Origin: Prevotella sp. | GTDB taxonomy: Bacteria; Bacteroidota; Bacteroidia; Bacteroidales; Bacteroidaceae | Length of the DNA: 42,943 nucleotides | Reading direction: 5' to 3' | Assembly (NCBI GenBank): GCA_017548275.1 | Contig: JAFZAH010000005.1 | Location: 1-42,943 of the forward strand | Shown here: one piece after another, positions 1-7,434 of the stretch | Layout: each line of letters starts with the position of its first letter | Position numbering within the stretch: position 1 is the first letter of the stretch | Notes under the pieces: model-generated | Seen by the model: only the letters and a program-made list of their open reading frames with translations | Databases searched by the model: none | What the model was told of the DNA's origin: nothing | Made by a program: the position numbers and the translations under genes

Positions 1-186
1 ACCCCTCCAGGGGGTCAGTTGTTCCTTATTACAACAAAGGTATACAACTTATCCCGTTTGTGGAAGTTTTTTACTGAGATTTCATTCATCAAGTGCTCTC
101 TAATCTTCCACGCCGCAAATTTAGAGCAGGGGTGGTTTGTAAAAAGAATAATACATCCACGGAAATACTTTATACTCAACCAGTTA

Positions 187-222
187 CATACCCCGCCCCT
201 TAGAGGGGTGGGGAGTGGGCTG
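187..222. repeat. GC-rich palindromic element, copy 1
   Basis: CCCCgCCCCT and AGGGGtGGGG are near-perfect inverted arms around a TAG loop. A GAGTGGGCTG arm follows on the right. This has the same layout as the other palindromic elements in the window. A partial palindrome, ACCCCT-cc-AGGGGG, lies at 1-14, so the AT-rich stretch 15-186 is bracketed by two such palindromes. Confidence 0.6.
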
Positions 223-321
223 TCGCCCTTGAGAAGTTTGATGTCATTTACCGGACACCAATAATTTATGATATTCAATGCCCTTAATTTGTTGTTCAAT
301 CTTCAAGGTTATCTTTATAGG

Positions 322-443
322 CATAAAAAATTGGGACTGACTCACGTCGGCCCCAAATTTGAAATGAAAATACAAAAACTGCTAAAACTATTATTGATTG
401 ATTTGTGCTAAACACAAGAAGCGACGCAAAGAGCGTCATTTCA
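322..443 (-). ncRNA. Candidate small RNA (unproven)
   Basis: On the minus strand a TATCTTTG box (450-457) is followed by about 120 nt with a nested 5' hairpin (CACAAG...CTTGTG at 413-449 enclosing GACGC/GCGTC) and then a 3' hairpin at 328-360 followed by T residues. The promoter box, absence of an open reading frame, and intrinsic terminator together suggest a short independent transcript. No known RNA family was recognised and no -33 element is clear. It could instead be a second terminator for the operon to the right. Confidence 0.28.
323..360 (-). terminator. Intrinsic terminator, minus strand
   Basis: Arms at 346-360 and 328-341 pair with one mismatch, one G-U pair and one bulge around a four-base loop. 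Read on the minus strand the hairpin runs into a T-run (plus-strand A-run 325-330). Confidence 0.55.
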
Positions 444-581
444 CTTGTGCAAAGATAATATGATATGATGAAATGTTTTTATTAAAATGTATCAAAGACT
501 TTGCAAATTGTTTCATACATCTTTCAAAGGTGCTTTTTTTCGACATAAGAACAATTTTTTTGACAAAAGGACAGATAAAAA

Positions 582-610
582 CAGAAGCGAGTAATTGCTA
601 CTCGCTTCTG
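582..610 (-). terminator. Terminator of the xylan operon
   Basis: This is a perfect 12-bp inverted repeat, CAGAAGCGAGTA / TACTCGCTTCTG, with a 5-base loop. On the minus strand it is followed by TTTTTATCTG. It lies 25 bp beyond the stop codon of the last gene of the leftward operon. Confidence 0.85.
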
Positions 611-634
611 ATATATACATCTATTTATACATTT

Positions 635-2167
635 TTACTTTTTAGCCGGTGCTGCGGGAGGCGGACCGGGGAATTCAGGTGCGGGAGGGATAATGGGTTC
701 ACCCATCTCTGATGCTTCTACATCCTGATCATTGAGTTTGAAGAGCATGAACTTCGGGCTCTCATTGGTGCAGGGAGTCCAGCCGAGACCTTCACCCTCG
801 CCGTTAGGATCGCTATACTTGGCGAAGTTGGTCCATGCGGTGAGCATCTTCTCTGCCAAGTTCCAGTCACCTTCTGTCCATGGACGCCAGCAGTGTTTCA
901 ATGACTTGAATACGAACCACAGGTCACTGCTGTGGAAAGCACCCTTCAGGCGGTCGGTGATTTCAGGATGTTTGCCATCATCGGGCAACGGACGTGCAAA
1001 CTCGTAAGCCCAAGCCTTGCCGCCTTTCTCCTGACGTACTTTACAGAACTCAGCGATACCAGCCGACATTGAACCCATGTCATTGAGCGTATAACCAATC
1101 ATATAGGGAATATCAGCAATAGTTCCCTCGCGTGTGGCCTCATTGAAGTTCTTCAGGCTGACATAACCATCGACAATGGGTCGCTCCATGAGGAACAGGT
1201 CGGTCTTGTTCACCATATTATATAATGTTCCTACGGTGTAGAGAATCTCGGTAGAGGCTTTGCGCATTTTTTCCAGGTCAGTCAAACCGGCCCAGTCCAT
1301 CACTTTCTTCGTTTCAGCCTCAGCCTCCTGAAGGGTGGGGTTGTAAGTGAAGAACTTGTTCATAGGTGTGGCGGGTTTAGCCTCCTCACCTTCCTTGGCG
1401 GGCACATCGATACCGCCACCGCTCATGATGACAGCCTTATGGAACAATCCGCGGGCCAATGGTGACTCACACAACGTGCGGACGCTGCCTGCACCGGCAC
1501 TCTGACCGAAAATAGTGACATTGTCAGGATCACCGCCAAACTGTGCGATATTTGCTTTAATCCACTTCAACGACTGTATTTGGTCGAGGATACCATAGTT
1601 GCCCGACACGTGGTTGGGACTTTCAGCCGATAACTCAGGATAAGGCATAAATCCGAAGATACCCAGACGGTAGTTGATGGATACGAGCACCACATCTTTC
1701 GATGCCCACTCCTGACCGTCGAACTCAGGTTCCGAACCCCAGCCCTCGCGGTAGCCACCGCCGTGAATCCACAGTGCCACGGGCAGTTTCTTATCTACCT
1801 GTCCGGGGGCTTTCGTCCATACATTCAGATAGAGGCAGTCCTCACTGTAGGGAGCCTCGTCGCCATAACCCCATTCCGAGGCATAGTAACCGGGATAGTG
1901 TACTGCCTGATAGCCGGGATGACCGAACTTGTCGCAGATGCGGATGCTGTCCCATGCCTCGACGGGCTGCGGTTCTTTCCAACGGAGGTCGCCGATGGGA
2001 GGTGCGGCATAAGGTATGCCACGGAACACATACACGTCAGGATTCTCAGCCTTCACACCCTGAATTTTTCCACCCTCGATGGTCAGCACAGGACTGGTGG
2101 CATCGCCATTATCTGACGAACAGCCTAAAAAGGTTAACAGTGGTAAAAGCAACAATAATTTTTTCAT
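635..2167 (-). CDS. Type-B carboxylesterase lipoprotein
   Basis: An alpha/beta-hydrolase of the COesterase family (510 aa, normal length), probably removing acyl or acetyl groups from xylan fragments; the substrate is inferred from context. The N terminus is a lipoprotein signal with Cys16 in a TFLGC lipobox, so the enzyme is membrane-anchored. Visible catalytic features are the oxyanion loop HGGG (135-138), nucleophile Ser223 in GQSAGAG, and His412 in FHSSDLW. The usual acid motif D-E-G is replaced by N-D-M-G (362-365), so Asp363 probably acts as the acid. The C terminus is a Pro/Ala-rich tail (about 491-510). It is the last gene of the operon, 31 bp after the GH43 gene, with a strong terminator downstream. 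Family call is firm, substrate uncertain. Confidence 0.85.
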   Translation of the reverse strand: MKKLLLLLPLLTFLGCSSDNGDATSPVLTIEGGKIQGVKAENPDVYVFRGIPYAAPPIGDLRWKEPQPVEAWDSIRICDKFGHPGYQAVHYPGYYASEWGYGDEAPYSEDCLYLNVWTKAPGQVDKKLPVALWIHGGGYREGWGSEPEFDGQEWASKDVVLVSINYRLGIFGFMPYPELSAESPNHVSGNYGILDQIQSLKWIKANIAQFGGDPDNVTIFGQSAGAGSVRTLCESPLARGLFHKAVIMSGGGIDVPAKEGEEAKPATPMNKFFTYNPTLQEAEAETKKVMDWAGLTDLEKMRKASTEILYTVGTLYNMVNKTDLFLMERPIVDGYVSLKNFNEATREGTIADIPYMIGYTLNDMGSMSAGIAEFCKVRQEKGGKAWAYEFARPLPDDGKHPEITDRLKGAFHSSDLWFVFKSLKHCWRPWTEGDWNLAEKMLTAWTNFAKYSDPNGEGEGLGWTPCTNESPKFMLFKLNDQDVEASEMGEPIIPPAPEFPGPPPAAPAKK

Positions 2168-2181
2168 AAACGTATAATATT

Positions 2182-2202
2182 GGTTTGAGATTTGAGATTT
2201 AG
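2182..2202. repeat. LKPQ-type word repeat, intergenic copy
   Basis: Plus strand reads GGTTTGAGATTTGAGATTTAG, i.e. iterated 'ctcaaatct' words on the minus strand, directly after the stop codon of the GH43 gene. It resembles the repeats that encode LKPQ inside two glycosidases of this window. Confidence 0.5.
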
Positions 2203-4253
2203 TTGATTAAGAATACTTTCTCCTTGCCCTGATAGACGCAACGGACAGTGGCGCGTCCGTCAACGATGGGGCTGACAGTGACAGTAACACCAGGTTGTGA
2301 GGCGGTCACCTCGATGTTGGAATTGCTCTTCAGCGGACCATAGACCTGATAATGCAGAGCGTCGGTCAATCCATTGGCATTGGTGCTGCGCACGGGAATA
2401 GCGGGGATGTTGAGGGGGTTGCCGTCAGCCTTGATGGTGATTTCAGGCGTGACAGGCACTTTCCATGAGCCACCCTTAGCAAAACCGATTCCGTGGAGGT
2501 CGAACAGACCCTCGGGACGCTGCGGCTGCATGGGACGACCACCACCAAAGCGACCATCGTGACGGGGTTGCTCCACATCAGCACCCTCAGCCACCAGATA
2601 AATGGCATGCTTACCTGTCAGACCCTCTACAGCGGGCACAGCCACTTGATAGTCCTGAACGGTGCGCGGAGCATCGGCGGGGATTTCGATGACACCGATT
2701 TCCTGACCTTTCCACTGGGCATTGGCGTAAGGACCGTCGAGCATCACATGAATCTTAGCGGCACCATGACCACCAGGGGTCAACAGCAAGTGCAGAACAG
2801 TACCGTCGCCCTTGCTGATGCCTTGGAAGGCTTTCACACCCTTGCTGTCCTTAGCGAGACCACCGAAACCGAAATATTTGAAACCTACGACACCACCGTT
2901 GGAGATACCTGCCAAATCCATGCCGTTACGCCACACATCGTGGTTGTCTTGCATCCACTCATTGCTGTTGGGACCAGCCATGTAGCAGGCAATACCGGCT
3001 GAATAGTATTGATAGGGGGGCAGACCGTAAATTTGGAAGCCCTCGCTGGTGATTTCGGCACCGGTGTATTCTGTGCCGTCACTGGCTTTGGCTGTCCACT
3101 CGTTGTTTTTCACAAACGGGTCATAACCCACGATGCGCACGGTGCCACCGTCGGCCACTTTTTTCTTGTCCCAGACGATTTTCACGGGGGCGACCATCGC
3201 CTGACGCGCATAACCGAAACCGCGCGGCGGACGGTGATAGAACACATACCATTGGCCGTTAATCTCCTGAAGAGAACCGTGGGTATTGTGGCCGGCATTG
3301 GTAGTCATGAGATGCGAACCATCCTCGTTGGGTACCACGCCGCGTGAGTCGACGAGCACACCACCCGAACGCCAAGGACCGAGCGGACTGTCGCCGTAGG
3401 CATAGCGCAGAGCGCTGTTGGTGCTACCTAAACCGTAATCGGGACCGCTGTAGCCCGAGAACACCATCACATATTTGTTGCCCACCTGACGGATAGATGA
3501 TGCTTCAAAGAAATTGAAGTCGCCAGGGTTCTGTCCTTTGTATAATGAGGGATACGTCGTGCCTTCTGGGTCGCGCACTTGTCCGTAACTGGCACTGGCA
3601 GGGATAAAATAGTCTTGCAACTGTGTACCGGGGCGCATCGAATACATGGTGTTCTGGTCAAGTTCGCACGCTGTGGAATGTTGGAATCCATAGAACACAT
3701 AGGCACGGTAACCTTTGTCGTAATCAGGGTCTTTCTTGTTCTCTACCGGCTCGATAAACACAGAAGGGTCAAAATCGATGAGTGAGCCGGGAAGACACTC
3801 CGAACCGTCGGCCGTGACATTCACTGGGGTGAAAGGTCCGTCGGGGCGGTCGCCCTTACACACCATAGCCACACGGCGCCAACCGCGCGAATGTGGATAG
3901 AGCCAATACGTCTTTTTGCCCGTGACGCGGTCTTTCACCTCGACCAAGTCTGGCGCATACATCGTGTCCCATTGTCCATTGACATACCACGAGAAAATCG
4001 GACCCTCGTCGCGCCATTGTGAGAGGTCTTCCACGGGTGCGGACCACAGACGGACATCATTGCCGCAATATTGGGTATAATGCGTATCGTGTGAACCGAC
4101 GATATAAGCACGATACTTACCGGGATTGTCGGGGTCTTCAAACACACGCGGTTCGCCGTCAGGCAAATGCTCCCACAAAGGCAGATAGGGGTTTTGCGCA
4201 CTGGCCGACATCACGGCGAACATGAAAGACAGAAATACAAATAATCGTTTCAT
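2199..4253 (-). CDS. GH43 glycosidase with CBM6-like C-terminal region
   Basis: An exported five-bladed beta-propeller hydrolase (684 aa), probably an arabinofuranosidase or xylosidase acting on arabinoxylan fragments. The signal peptide is cleaved after residue 19 (SASA-Q). GH43 landmarks are the base Asp about 40 (FEDPD), the MYAPDL blade motif (98-103), the pKa-tuning Asp162 (DFDPSVF) and the acid Glu250 (FFEASSIR). Residues about 390-684 form beta-rich domains resembling CBM6. They contain a Gly/Arg/Pro/Gln-rich insert (about 560-582) absent from ordinary domains. It lies 45 bp downstream of the GH8 gene in the operon. Exact GH43 subfamily and specificity are not certain. Confidence 0.85.
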   Translation of the reverse strand: MKRLFVFLSFMFAVMSASAQNPYLPLWEHLPDGEPRVFEDPDNPGKYRAYIVGSHDTHYTQYCGNDVRLWSAPVEDLSQWRDEGPIFSWYVNGQWDTMYAPDLVEVKDRVTGKKTYWLYPHSRGWRRVAMVCKGDRPDGPFTPVNVTADGSECLPGSLIDFDPSVFIEPVENKKDPDYDKGYRAYVFYGFQHSTACELDQNTMYSMRPGTQLQDYFIPASASYGQVRDPEGTTYPSLYKGQNPGDFNFFEASSIRQVGNKYVMVFSGYSGPDYGLGSTNSALRYAYGDSPLGPWRSGGVLVDSRGVVPNEDGSHLMTTNAGHNTHGSLQEINGQWYVFYHRPPRGFGYARQAMVAPVKIVWDKKKVADGGTVRIVGYDPFVKNNEWTAKASDGTEYTGAEITSEGFQIYGLPPYQYYSAGIACYMAGPNSNEWMQDNHDVWRNGMDLAGISNGGVVGFKYFGFGGLAKDSKGVKAFQGISKGDGTVLHLLLTPGGHGAAKIHVMLDGPYANAQWKGQEIGVIEIPADAPRTVQDYQVAVPAVEGLTGKHAIYLVAEGADVEQPRHDGRFGGGRPMQPQRPEGLFDLHGIGFAKGGSWKVPVTPEITIKADGNPLNIPAIPVRSTNANGLTDALHYQVYGPLKSNSNIEVTASQPGVTVTVSPIVDGRATVRCVYQGKEKVFLIN

Positions 4254-4298
4254 GGGGTTATAAGGGTTATTATTATTCTATTTTCTGAGAATTCGGAA

Positions 4299-5627
4299 TT
4301 ATTTAGAAGGGAAGATGACTTGATAATGACCGCTGAGGTGCATGAAGGCGAACAGGCGGAGCAATCCGTCATAGTAGGCATCGAAATAACCGTCTTCGAA
4401 AGGCTCGTGACGGGCGTTCCACAGGGCTTGTACGAACTCCTTGCTCTTCTTATGATTGCACATGACAGATGCAGCGGCTGTAGTAGCCACCAGTCCGATG
4501 CTATGACGCAGTTTGCGGAATCCGCCGGCGGGCATGATTTCATTCTCTTCGGGCACTGTGCCGTCAATGCGATATTGGTCGTAGAAATCGTTGATACCTT
4601 GCGAATAGAAGAAATTCTGGATGCGCTCGCCATACTGCTGCTGCCACTCGCGGTCGGCACAACTCCACTCATAGTCGAGAGCGATATTCATCGGCACACG
4701 CCAAGAGTCATAGCGGAAATTGTTGCCGGCATTGCGGCGACCGCCCCACCCTTCCATCAACGAACCGTCGTAATTGCACATATCGGGGTTGAGGCCGGTC
4801 ACAGGATTGATAGCCACATGGAGAAACGCGCGCGATTTCTCGGCACATTCGCGCCAGAAGTCGCTGCGTCCGTCATCGGCCCAACGTGCCCACACCTCAT
4901 AGAATGCGGGAATATGATAAGAGGGGTCGGTATAACGCTGTCCGAAACCGTCGGGCGTGAAGGTGATGAGATGTGTCTCCGGGTCAATGAGATACATCAT
5001 GCGCGGTCCCTGCTGTTGCTGCTCCTGACCAGGTCTTCTGCCCATACCGGGGAATGTGGGTTGCGGGCTGTTATCCTCGCGCGGTTGGATGCAATTGAGG
5101 ATATGCTGTGCCTCGGCTTTGTAGTTGATGCCGGTGTCATTGCCCCAACGGTTGGAAGCGAAGATGAGCGAGGTGATGAAATACAACTCTCCATCGCTGG
5201 CTGCTCCCTGCGCATTGCGGGTACCGTCGGTCTTGCAACTCCATGCGAAATAACCCTCGCGCGGTCCGTCCTGGTGCTGCATGTATTTCTTGCTCCAGCG
5301 CCACAGGCGGTCAAAGATATCTTTCTCACCGAACTGCACGGCAATCATCATGCCGTAACTCATGCCCTCGGTGCGTGCGTCGTGGTTCTTGATATCAGAG
5401 ATGTATCCCATCGAGTCGCCTACCTCGAAATAGACCTTGTTGGGGCCGCGAAACACATCGTTGAACACCTCTTTCAGTTTGGCCTCTACTTGGGCTTTCT
5501 TATATCCGTTCTCGACAAAGACATTACGGTATTTGCGGGTTTCGAAACCGCCTTTTGTCCAGGGTTTCTGGGCAGATGAGCCGAGAACGCTGACAAGCAT
5601 GGCAATCAGTAATAATGCTTTTTTCAT
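4299..5627 (-). CDS. GH8 reducing-end xylose-releasing exo-oligoxylanase
   Basis: A family GH8 (alpha/alpha)6-barrel enzyme (442 aa) of the Rex type. These remove single xylose units from the reducing end of xylo-oligosaccharides (EC 3.2.1.156). The signal peptide ends near residue 19 (GSSA-Q). Likely acid Glu87 lies in RTEGMSYGMM. ASDGELYF (143-150) is a conserved GH8 block. Likely base Asp307 lies in FRYDSWRVPMN. A Gln-rich low-complexity loop occurs near residues 195-209. It sits between GH43 genes in the operon (63-bp and 45-bp gaps), fitting a role in final breakdown of oligosaccharides in the periplasm. An endoxylanase or chitosanase role is less likely given the neighbours. Confidence 0.85.
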   Translation of the reverse strand: MKKALLLIAMLVSVLGSSAQKPWTKGGFETRKYRNVFVENGYKKAQVEAKLKEVFNDVFRGPNKVYFEVGDSMGYISDIKNHDARTEGMSYGMMIAVQFGEKDIFDRLWRWSKKYMQHQDGPREGYFAWSCKTDGTRNAQGAASDGELYFITSLIFASNRWGNDTGINYKAEAQHILNCIQPREDNSPQPTFPGMGRRPGQEQQQQGPRMMYLIDPETHLITFTPDGFGQRYTDPSYHIPAFYEVWARWADDGRSDFWRECAEKSRAFLHVAINPVTGLNPDMCNYDGSLMEGWGGRRNAGNNFRYDSWRVPMNIALDYEWSCADREWQQQYGERIQNFFYSQGINDFYDQYRIDGTVPEENEIMPAGGFRKLRHSIGLVATTAAASVMCNHKKSKEFVQALWNARHEPFEDGYFDAYYDGLLRLFAFMHLSGHYQVIFPSK

Positions 5628-5645
5628 TATTGTTTTTTGGTTATT

Positions 5646-5690
5646 GCCCTAATGGGCTGATTAGTCTTATGTGACTAATGTGATTGAGTG
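5646..5690. repeat. Degenerate 'ATTAGCCC/CTAATGGG' word repeat
   Basis: The gap between two operon genes is made of iterated words such as CCCTAATGGGCTGATTAG and GTGACTAATGTGATTG. Similar 'gggctcattag / gcccaata' words occur at 30732-30782 and 39432-39476. Confidence 0.35.
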
Positions 5691-7310
5691 TTATTTTCCT
5701 TTTTGGTAGCAGAACTCCTCGACATCGACCCATCCTCCGGTGCGCTTGGTGGCATAGTTGAATATGCCGAACTTAGAGCCCATGAAGAAGCGGCGCCAGT
5801 CGAATCGCATACGGTAGTCATTGCCGATTTTCGTCCAGTTTTGACCATCGGTGCTGTAATAGAATTGAGCCAAGTCTTTGCCTCCGAAACGTTCTCCGGC
5901 ACGGAAGTCGGCATCCAGACGCAGGTAAATCACCTTGGATTTGCTGCCCTTGAAGAGTTCGACGCTTTCCACGTCTTTTACTTCCACCTTTTCCACGGCT
6001 TTGTTTTGAGGATTCAGTGTCACCGATTGCTCGCTCATAGTCAAGGTGTATTTCTTGCCGTCGCGTGCAATGGTCAGCACGCCCGACTCATCGTTGAACG
6101 CTGTGAATCCAGCACAGTCGCCGTCGCGCATATTACTTACATCCATAACCACATATCCGCTGCAAGTGGGTCCTTCCATGCGCTGTGTCAGCGTGTTGGG
6201 AGCAAGATATAGGTTTTCAACCACACGGCTGGTTTTCAGTCGTAGGTACCCGGGACGCTCCTTGAGCGACCATGCGGCATCGACGGGATTGTGGTTCCAC
6301 TGCCAGTGCAGACCGAGACGCTGCGACGAGAAATCATCGCTATTGACAATAGAGGCAGCGGGTTGTCCGGAGCGGTAGGGGCGTATTGTCTCAGGCACTT
6401 TTCCGTCTTCGTCGCCAATCATCGGCCAACCGTCAATCCATCGGACAGGCGAGACGGTGAGCACACGCCCCACCCCGCCACGGTCTTGGAAGATGATGCC
6501 ATACCAGTCGCCTTCAGGTGTATCGACGATGGTGCCTTGACCGACGTATGGGAATCCGCCGAAATCAGACTCGAGAATGACGTTTTTCTCGTAAGGTCCA
6601 TGGATATCGTCAGCACGATAGCACACCTCGCGGCGATGGCGGCCGGGGGCATAGACCTGTGAAATCATCTGGAGATAATACTTGCCGTTGTGCTTAATCA
6701 TACGGCTGCCTTCCAACAGACCTGTCTCGTCAGCCTCGCGCTCGAAAATCTTCATGTAAGAACCCTCGATAACATCGGAGAGGTCTTTTTTCAACTCCAT
6801 CAACTCGCCCGTGCCGTAAATGACAAAGACACGGTCGTCGTCATCGAAGAACAAAGAACAGTCATGGAAATGGCGCATACGTGAGACGAGCGTCCAAGGA
6901 CCTTCCGCCTTATCGGCACTATAAATATAAGTGTCGCCCATCGCGCCTTGCTCATTGGGTGCAAAGAGCACATAAAACTTCCCTTTATGGTATTTCAGCG
7001 ATGTGGCCCACTGGCCGCGGCCATAGACCGTACCCTCAGTAGGCGACAGGTCGTATTTGGGCGAGTCGGTCAACCGGTCATAGACATAACTCACCGTCTC
7101 CCAGTTTTTCAAATCACGTGAGCGCATGATGGGTGTGCCCGGCATCAGGTGCATTGTTGTGGAGACGAGATAAAATGTGCCGTCCACCTGAATGATGTCG
7201 GGATCAGGCACATCTGCCCACAACATGGGATTCTGAATGCGCTCCTGTGCCATCACGTTGCTCAGTCCCAGTGACAGCAATGCCACCGCTGCTACAATCA
7301 ATCGTTTCAT
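5691..7310 (-). CDS. GH43 with C-terminal beta-sandwich (beta-xylosidase/arabinofuranosidase)
   Basis: An exported GH43 enzyme (539 aa) of the type that carries a concanavalin-like C2 domain. Related enzymes are beta-xylosidases or arabinofuranosidases. The signal peptide is about 1-21 (NVMA-Q). The catalytic set is visible: base Asp36 (VPDPDII), Asp150 (FHDCSLFF), acid Glu200 (LLEGSRM). The motif GTPIMRSRDLKNW (58-70) is typical. Residues about 325-539 match the C2 beta-sandwich, ending GGWVDVEEFCYQKGK. It lies between the tandem GH43 gene (124-bp gap) and the GH8 gene (63-bp gap). It would release terminal xylose or arabinose from the oligosaccharides that GH8 also trims. Confidence 0.87.
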   Translation of the reverse strand: MKRLIVAAVALLSLGLSNVMAQERIQNPMLWADVPDPDIIQVDGTFYLVSTTMHLMPGTPIMRSRDLKNWETVSYVYDRLTDSPKYDLSPTEGTVYGRGQWATSLKYHKGKFYVLFAPNEQGAMGDTYIYSADKAEGPWTLVSRMRHFHDCSLFFDDDDRVFVIYGTGELMELKKDLSDVIEGSYMKIFEREADETGLLEGSRMIKHNGKYYLQMISQVYAPGRHRREVCYRADDIHGPYEKNVILESDFGGFPYVGQGTIVDTPEGDWYGIIFQDRGGVGRVLTVSPVRWIDGWPMIGDEDGKVPETIRPYRSGQPAASIVNSDDFSSQRLGLHWQWNHNPVDAAWSLKERPGYLRLKTSRVVENLYLAPNTLTQRMEGPTCSGYVVMDVSNMRDGDCAGFTAFNDESGVLTIARDGKKYTLTMSEQSVTLNPQNKAVEKVEVKDVESVELFKGSKSKVIYLRLDADFRAGERFGGKDLAQFYYSTDGQNWTKIGNDYRMRFDWRRFFMGSKFGIFNYATKRTGGWVDVEEFCYQKGK

Positions 7311-7342
7311 TTTTCTTATATTTTTAGTTATTTGGTTTATTG

Positions 7343-7369
7343 GTTTGGGATTACTGAGGCTTGGGTTTT
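7343..7369. repeat. LKPQ-type word repeat, degenerate
   Basis: GGGATTACTGAGGCTTGGG shares the 'ctgaggcttggg' block with the repeat inside the GH2 gene (about 19890-19915). It lies in the gap between two operon genes. Confidence 0.35.
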
Positions 7370-7404
7370 CTGTTCCTCTGAAGGTTCCCGATTATTCGGT
7401 GCAA

Positions 7405-7434
7405 CTCTCCCTCCCTTGGAAGTGTCGGGGGATT
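7405..7434. repeat. GC-rich palindromic element, degenerate copy
   Basis: CTCCCTCCCTTGGAAG followed by TCGGGGGATT keeps the palindrome-plus-arm layout of the other copies but with imperfect arms. The arm abuts the stop codon (7435-7437) of the tandem GH43 gene. Confidence 0.45.

Larger units (their letters stand above)
1..634. other. Gene-free, repeat-rich region
   Basis: No convincing protein gene was found. Short open frames on both strands run through palindromic repeats and have no recognisable domain. From left to right the region holds a palindrome cut by the window edge (1-14), an AT-rich stretch, a GC-rich palindrome (about 190-213), a hairpin with a T-run on the minus strand (323-360), a nested hairpin (413-449), a minus-strand -7 promoter-like box (450-457), and the terminator of the carbohydrate operon (582-610). 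Confidence 0.6.

Noticed and set aside
19-299. Small protein genes on either strand at the window start
   Set aside because: Both frames run through palindromic repeats, overlap each other and show no domain or plausible promoter.
4320-5579. Long open frame antisense to the GH8 gene
   Set aside because: It is a shadow caused by codon bias of the GH8 gene, with no recognisable domain, while the minus strand carries a complete GH8 enzyme with signal peptide and catalytic residues.
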